A DNA stretch of 13,145 nucleotides from Actinomycetes bacterium (GTDB lineage: Bacteria; Actinomycetota; Acidimicrobiia; Acidimicrobiales; SZUA-35): assembly GCA_024227975.1 (NCBI GenBank), contig JAAETV010000082.1:1-13145 (forward strand), written 5' to 3'. A program made the translations under genes and the position numbers. The notes under the pieces are model-generated. The model was not told the DNA's origin, searched no databases, and saw nothing but the letters and a program-made list of their open reading frames with translations. Positions 12,436-13,145 of the stretch are shown in pieces (position 1 is the first letter of the stretch; each line of letters opens with the position of its first letter).

Positions 12436-13145
12436 GATCGGTCGACTACGAGGAGAGCACGGTCGCCCAATTGTGGACAGCGCCACAGATCGGTCGGGCT
12501 CACCCAGCGACCGGGCAGGGAGCTCGGATCATCGTCTCCCGCGCCTTGGCCGTAGGCCTTGGCCACCTGGAATACTATCTTGGCCGCCGCCGCCAGTTGG
12601 CTCGTGGAAACCCGTGAGCCATTCATCGACTCGAGAAGATCGAGCTCCTCCTGCGCCTCGATGATCGACCATAGGGTCGCGGTCTCGAGGTAATAGGCTT
12701 TCATGGCTTCGTCAGCATCCCAGAAAGCATCGATTCTGGCTGGTTCACCGCCATCGATCATCGCAACGTCAATGGGCGGTTGGGGGAGCAGGACCTGGAG
12801 TGAGCACAGGTCACCGCCCAACTGAAAGGCACGGTGGACGAACGCCGAGCAGGTGAGCGTTTGGGCCCGCAACTCACTGTGGCGCTCCGCGACCTCCTCG
12901 AGCGCCTCCCCGAGATCCTTGATGACAGTGACGGGGAACGAGCGGCGAGTCAAAAGGAAGACCGCAGCGAACAGAAGATCGTCCCATGCATAGATCTGCG
13001 CCCCATCAATCTGGTCGCGAGCCCAGTTCGCTGCGTCCATGATGCAGGCATCGGTGAGAGCGGTTGGCGTGGCTACCACCGCGTGCGTGTACGCCCCTAC
13101 GGCCGCCTCCAGCTCTCGACTGAAAACGTGAGCGGAGGTGCCGGC
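12432..13145 (-). CDS. Candidate YiiX/NlpC-like (permuted papain-like) cysteine hydrolase, N-terminus outside window
   Basis: 237 residues are visible and the frame stays open to the right edge, so the start is outside the window; an internal GTG at 13079 is not taken as the start. Near visible residues 29-55 the pattern LTDACIMDAANWARDQI...YAWDDLLFAAVFLL resembles the helix and Y-D-x-x-x-L segment of YiiX/YebB-type NlpC/P60 hydrolases. TLTCSAFVHRAFQLGG (visible Cys99, codon 12849-12851) matches the CSE-V-x-A-Y nucleophile helix of that group. The catalytic His of permuted members precedes these and would lie beyond the edge. His21 (YTHAVV) is visible but appears too close to the helix to be it. 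The C-terminal 120 residues are mostly helical (DADEAMKAYYLETATLWSIIEAQEELDLL) and unassigned. Its TGA overlaps the caspase-like ATG. Members of this fold act as amidases, thioesterases or proteases. The assignment is from motif pattern only. Confidence 0.5.
   Translation of the reverse strand, partial: AGTSAHVFSRELEAAVGAYTHAVVATPTALTDACIMDAANWARDQIDGAQIYAWDDLLFAAVFLLTRRSFPVTVIKDLGEALEEVAERHSELRAQTLTCSAFVHRAFQLGGDLCSLQVLLPQPPIDVAMIDGGEPARIDAFWDADEAMKAYYLETATLWSIIEAQEELDLLESMNGSRVSTSQLAAAAKIVFQVAKAYGQGAGDDDPSSLPGRWVSPTDLWRCPQLGDRALLVVDRS

Noticed and set aside
1..13145. CRISPR array or Cas genes, considered because of the TPR-CHAT protein
   Set aside because: No regularly spaced direct repeats were seen and no Cas effector motifs occur. 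The CHAT protein's neighbours are MBL, patatin and metallopeptidase genes, so a type III-E (Craspase) locus is not supported.

Overview
The window is GC-rich, with tightly packed genes, frequent 4-bp start/stop overlaps and strong GC bias at third codon positions. This suggests a high-GC actinobacterium (Actinomycetota); an Acidimicrobiia-like lineage is only a guess. No rRNA, intact tRNA, ribosomal or core metabolic gene is present to fix the taxonomy. Every intact gene is on the minus strand, so the gene order below runs from high to low coordinates.

Block B (13145 to 9830) has three overlapping genes. First is a YiiX/NlpC-like (permuted papain-like) cysteine hydrolase candidate whose N-terminus lies outside the window. 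Next is a small caspase-like (C14 fold) protein. Last is a cytoplasmic subtilisin-like (S8) serine peptidase with a complete Asp-His-Ser triad. The junctions are ATGA and GTGA overlaps, so the three are almost certainly co-translated.

Junction (9829 to 9263, about 570 bases) has no intact gene. It holds a 45-residue fragment of a TIR domain on the plus strand, a tRNA-like 3' end (T-arm plus acceptor), a compact set of interleaved inverted repeats, and a possible short leader ORF ahead of block A. It looks like a recombination scar or island boundary. In 60-base lines counted by hand, block A is about 68-75% GC and block B about 53-65%, consistent with different histories.

Block A (9262 to the left edge) is a five-gene run. 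It encodes an M4-like gluzincin metallopeptidase (HExxH...E), two different ComEC/Rec2-type metallo-beta-lactamase-fold hydrolases, a 1256-residue helical-repeat (TPR-like) plus CHAT protease, and a patatin-like phospholipase cut off at the window edge. Gene spacings run from an 11-bp overlap to a 19-base gap.

The window is therefore almost wholly enzymes of the kind that act as effectors or proteolytic switches in bacterial immunity and programmed cell death: CHAT, caspase-like, subtilisin, metallopeptidase, papain-like, patatin, MBL and TIR. I see no transporter, biosynthetic enzyme, nucleic-acid-recognition protein, signal peptide or membrane segment. I infer, without proof, that block A is an undescribed protease/hydrolase/phospholipase cascade and block B a separate three-protease cassette. 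I do not recognise either arrangement as a named system.
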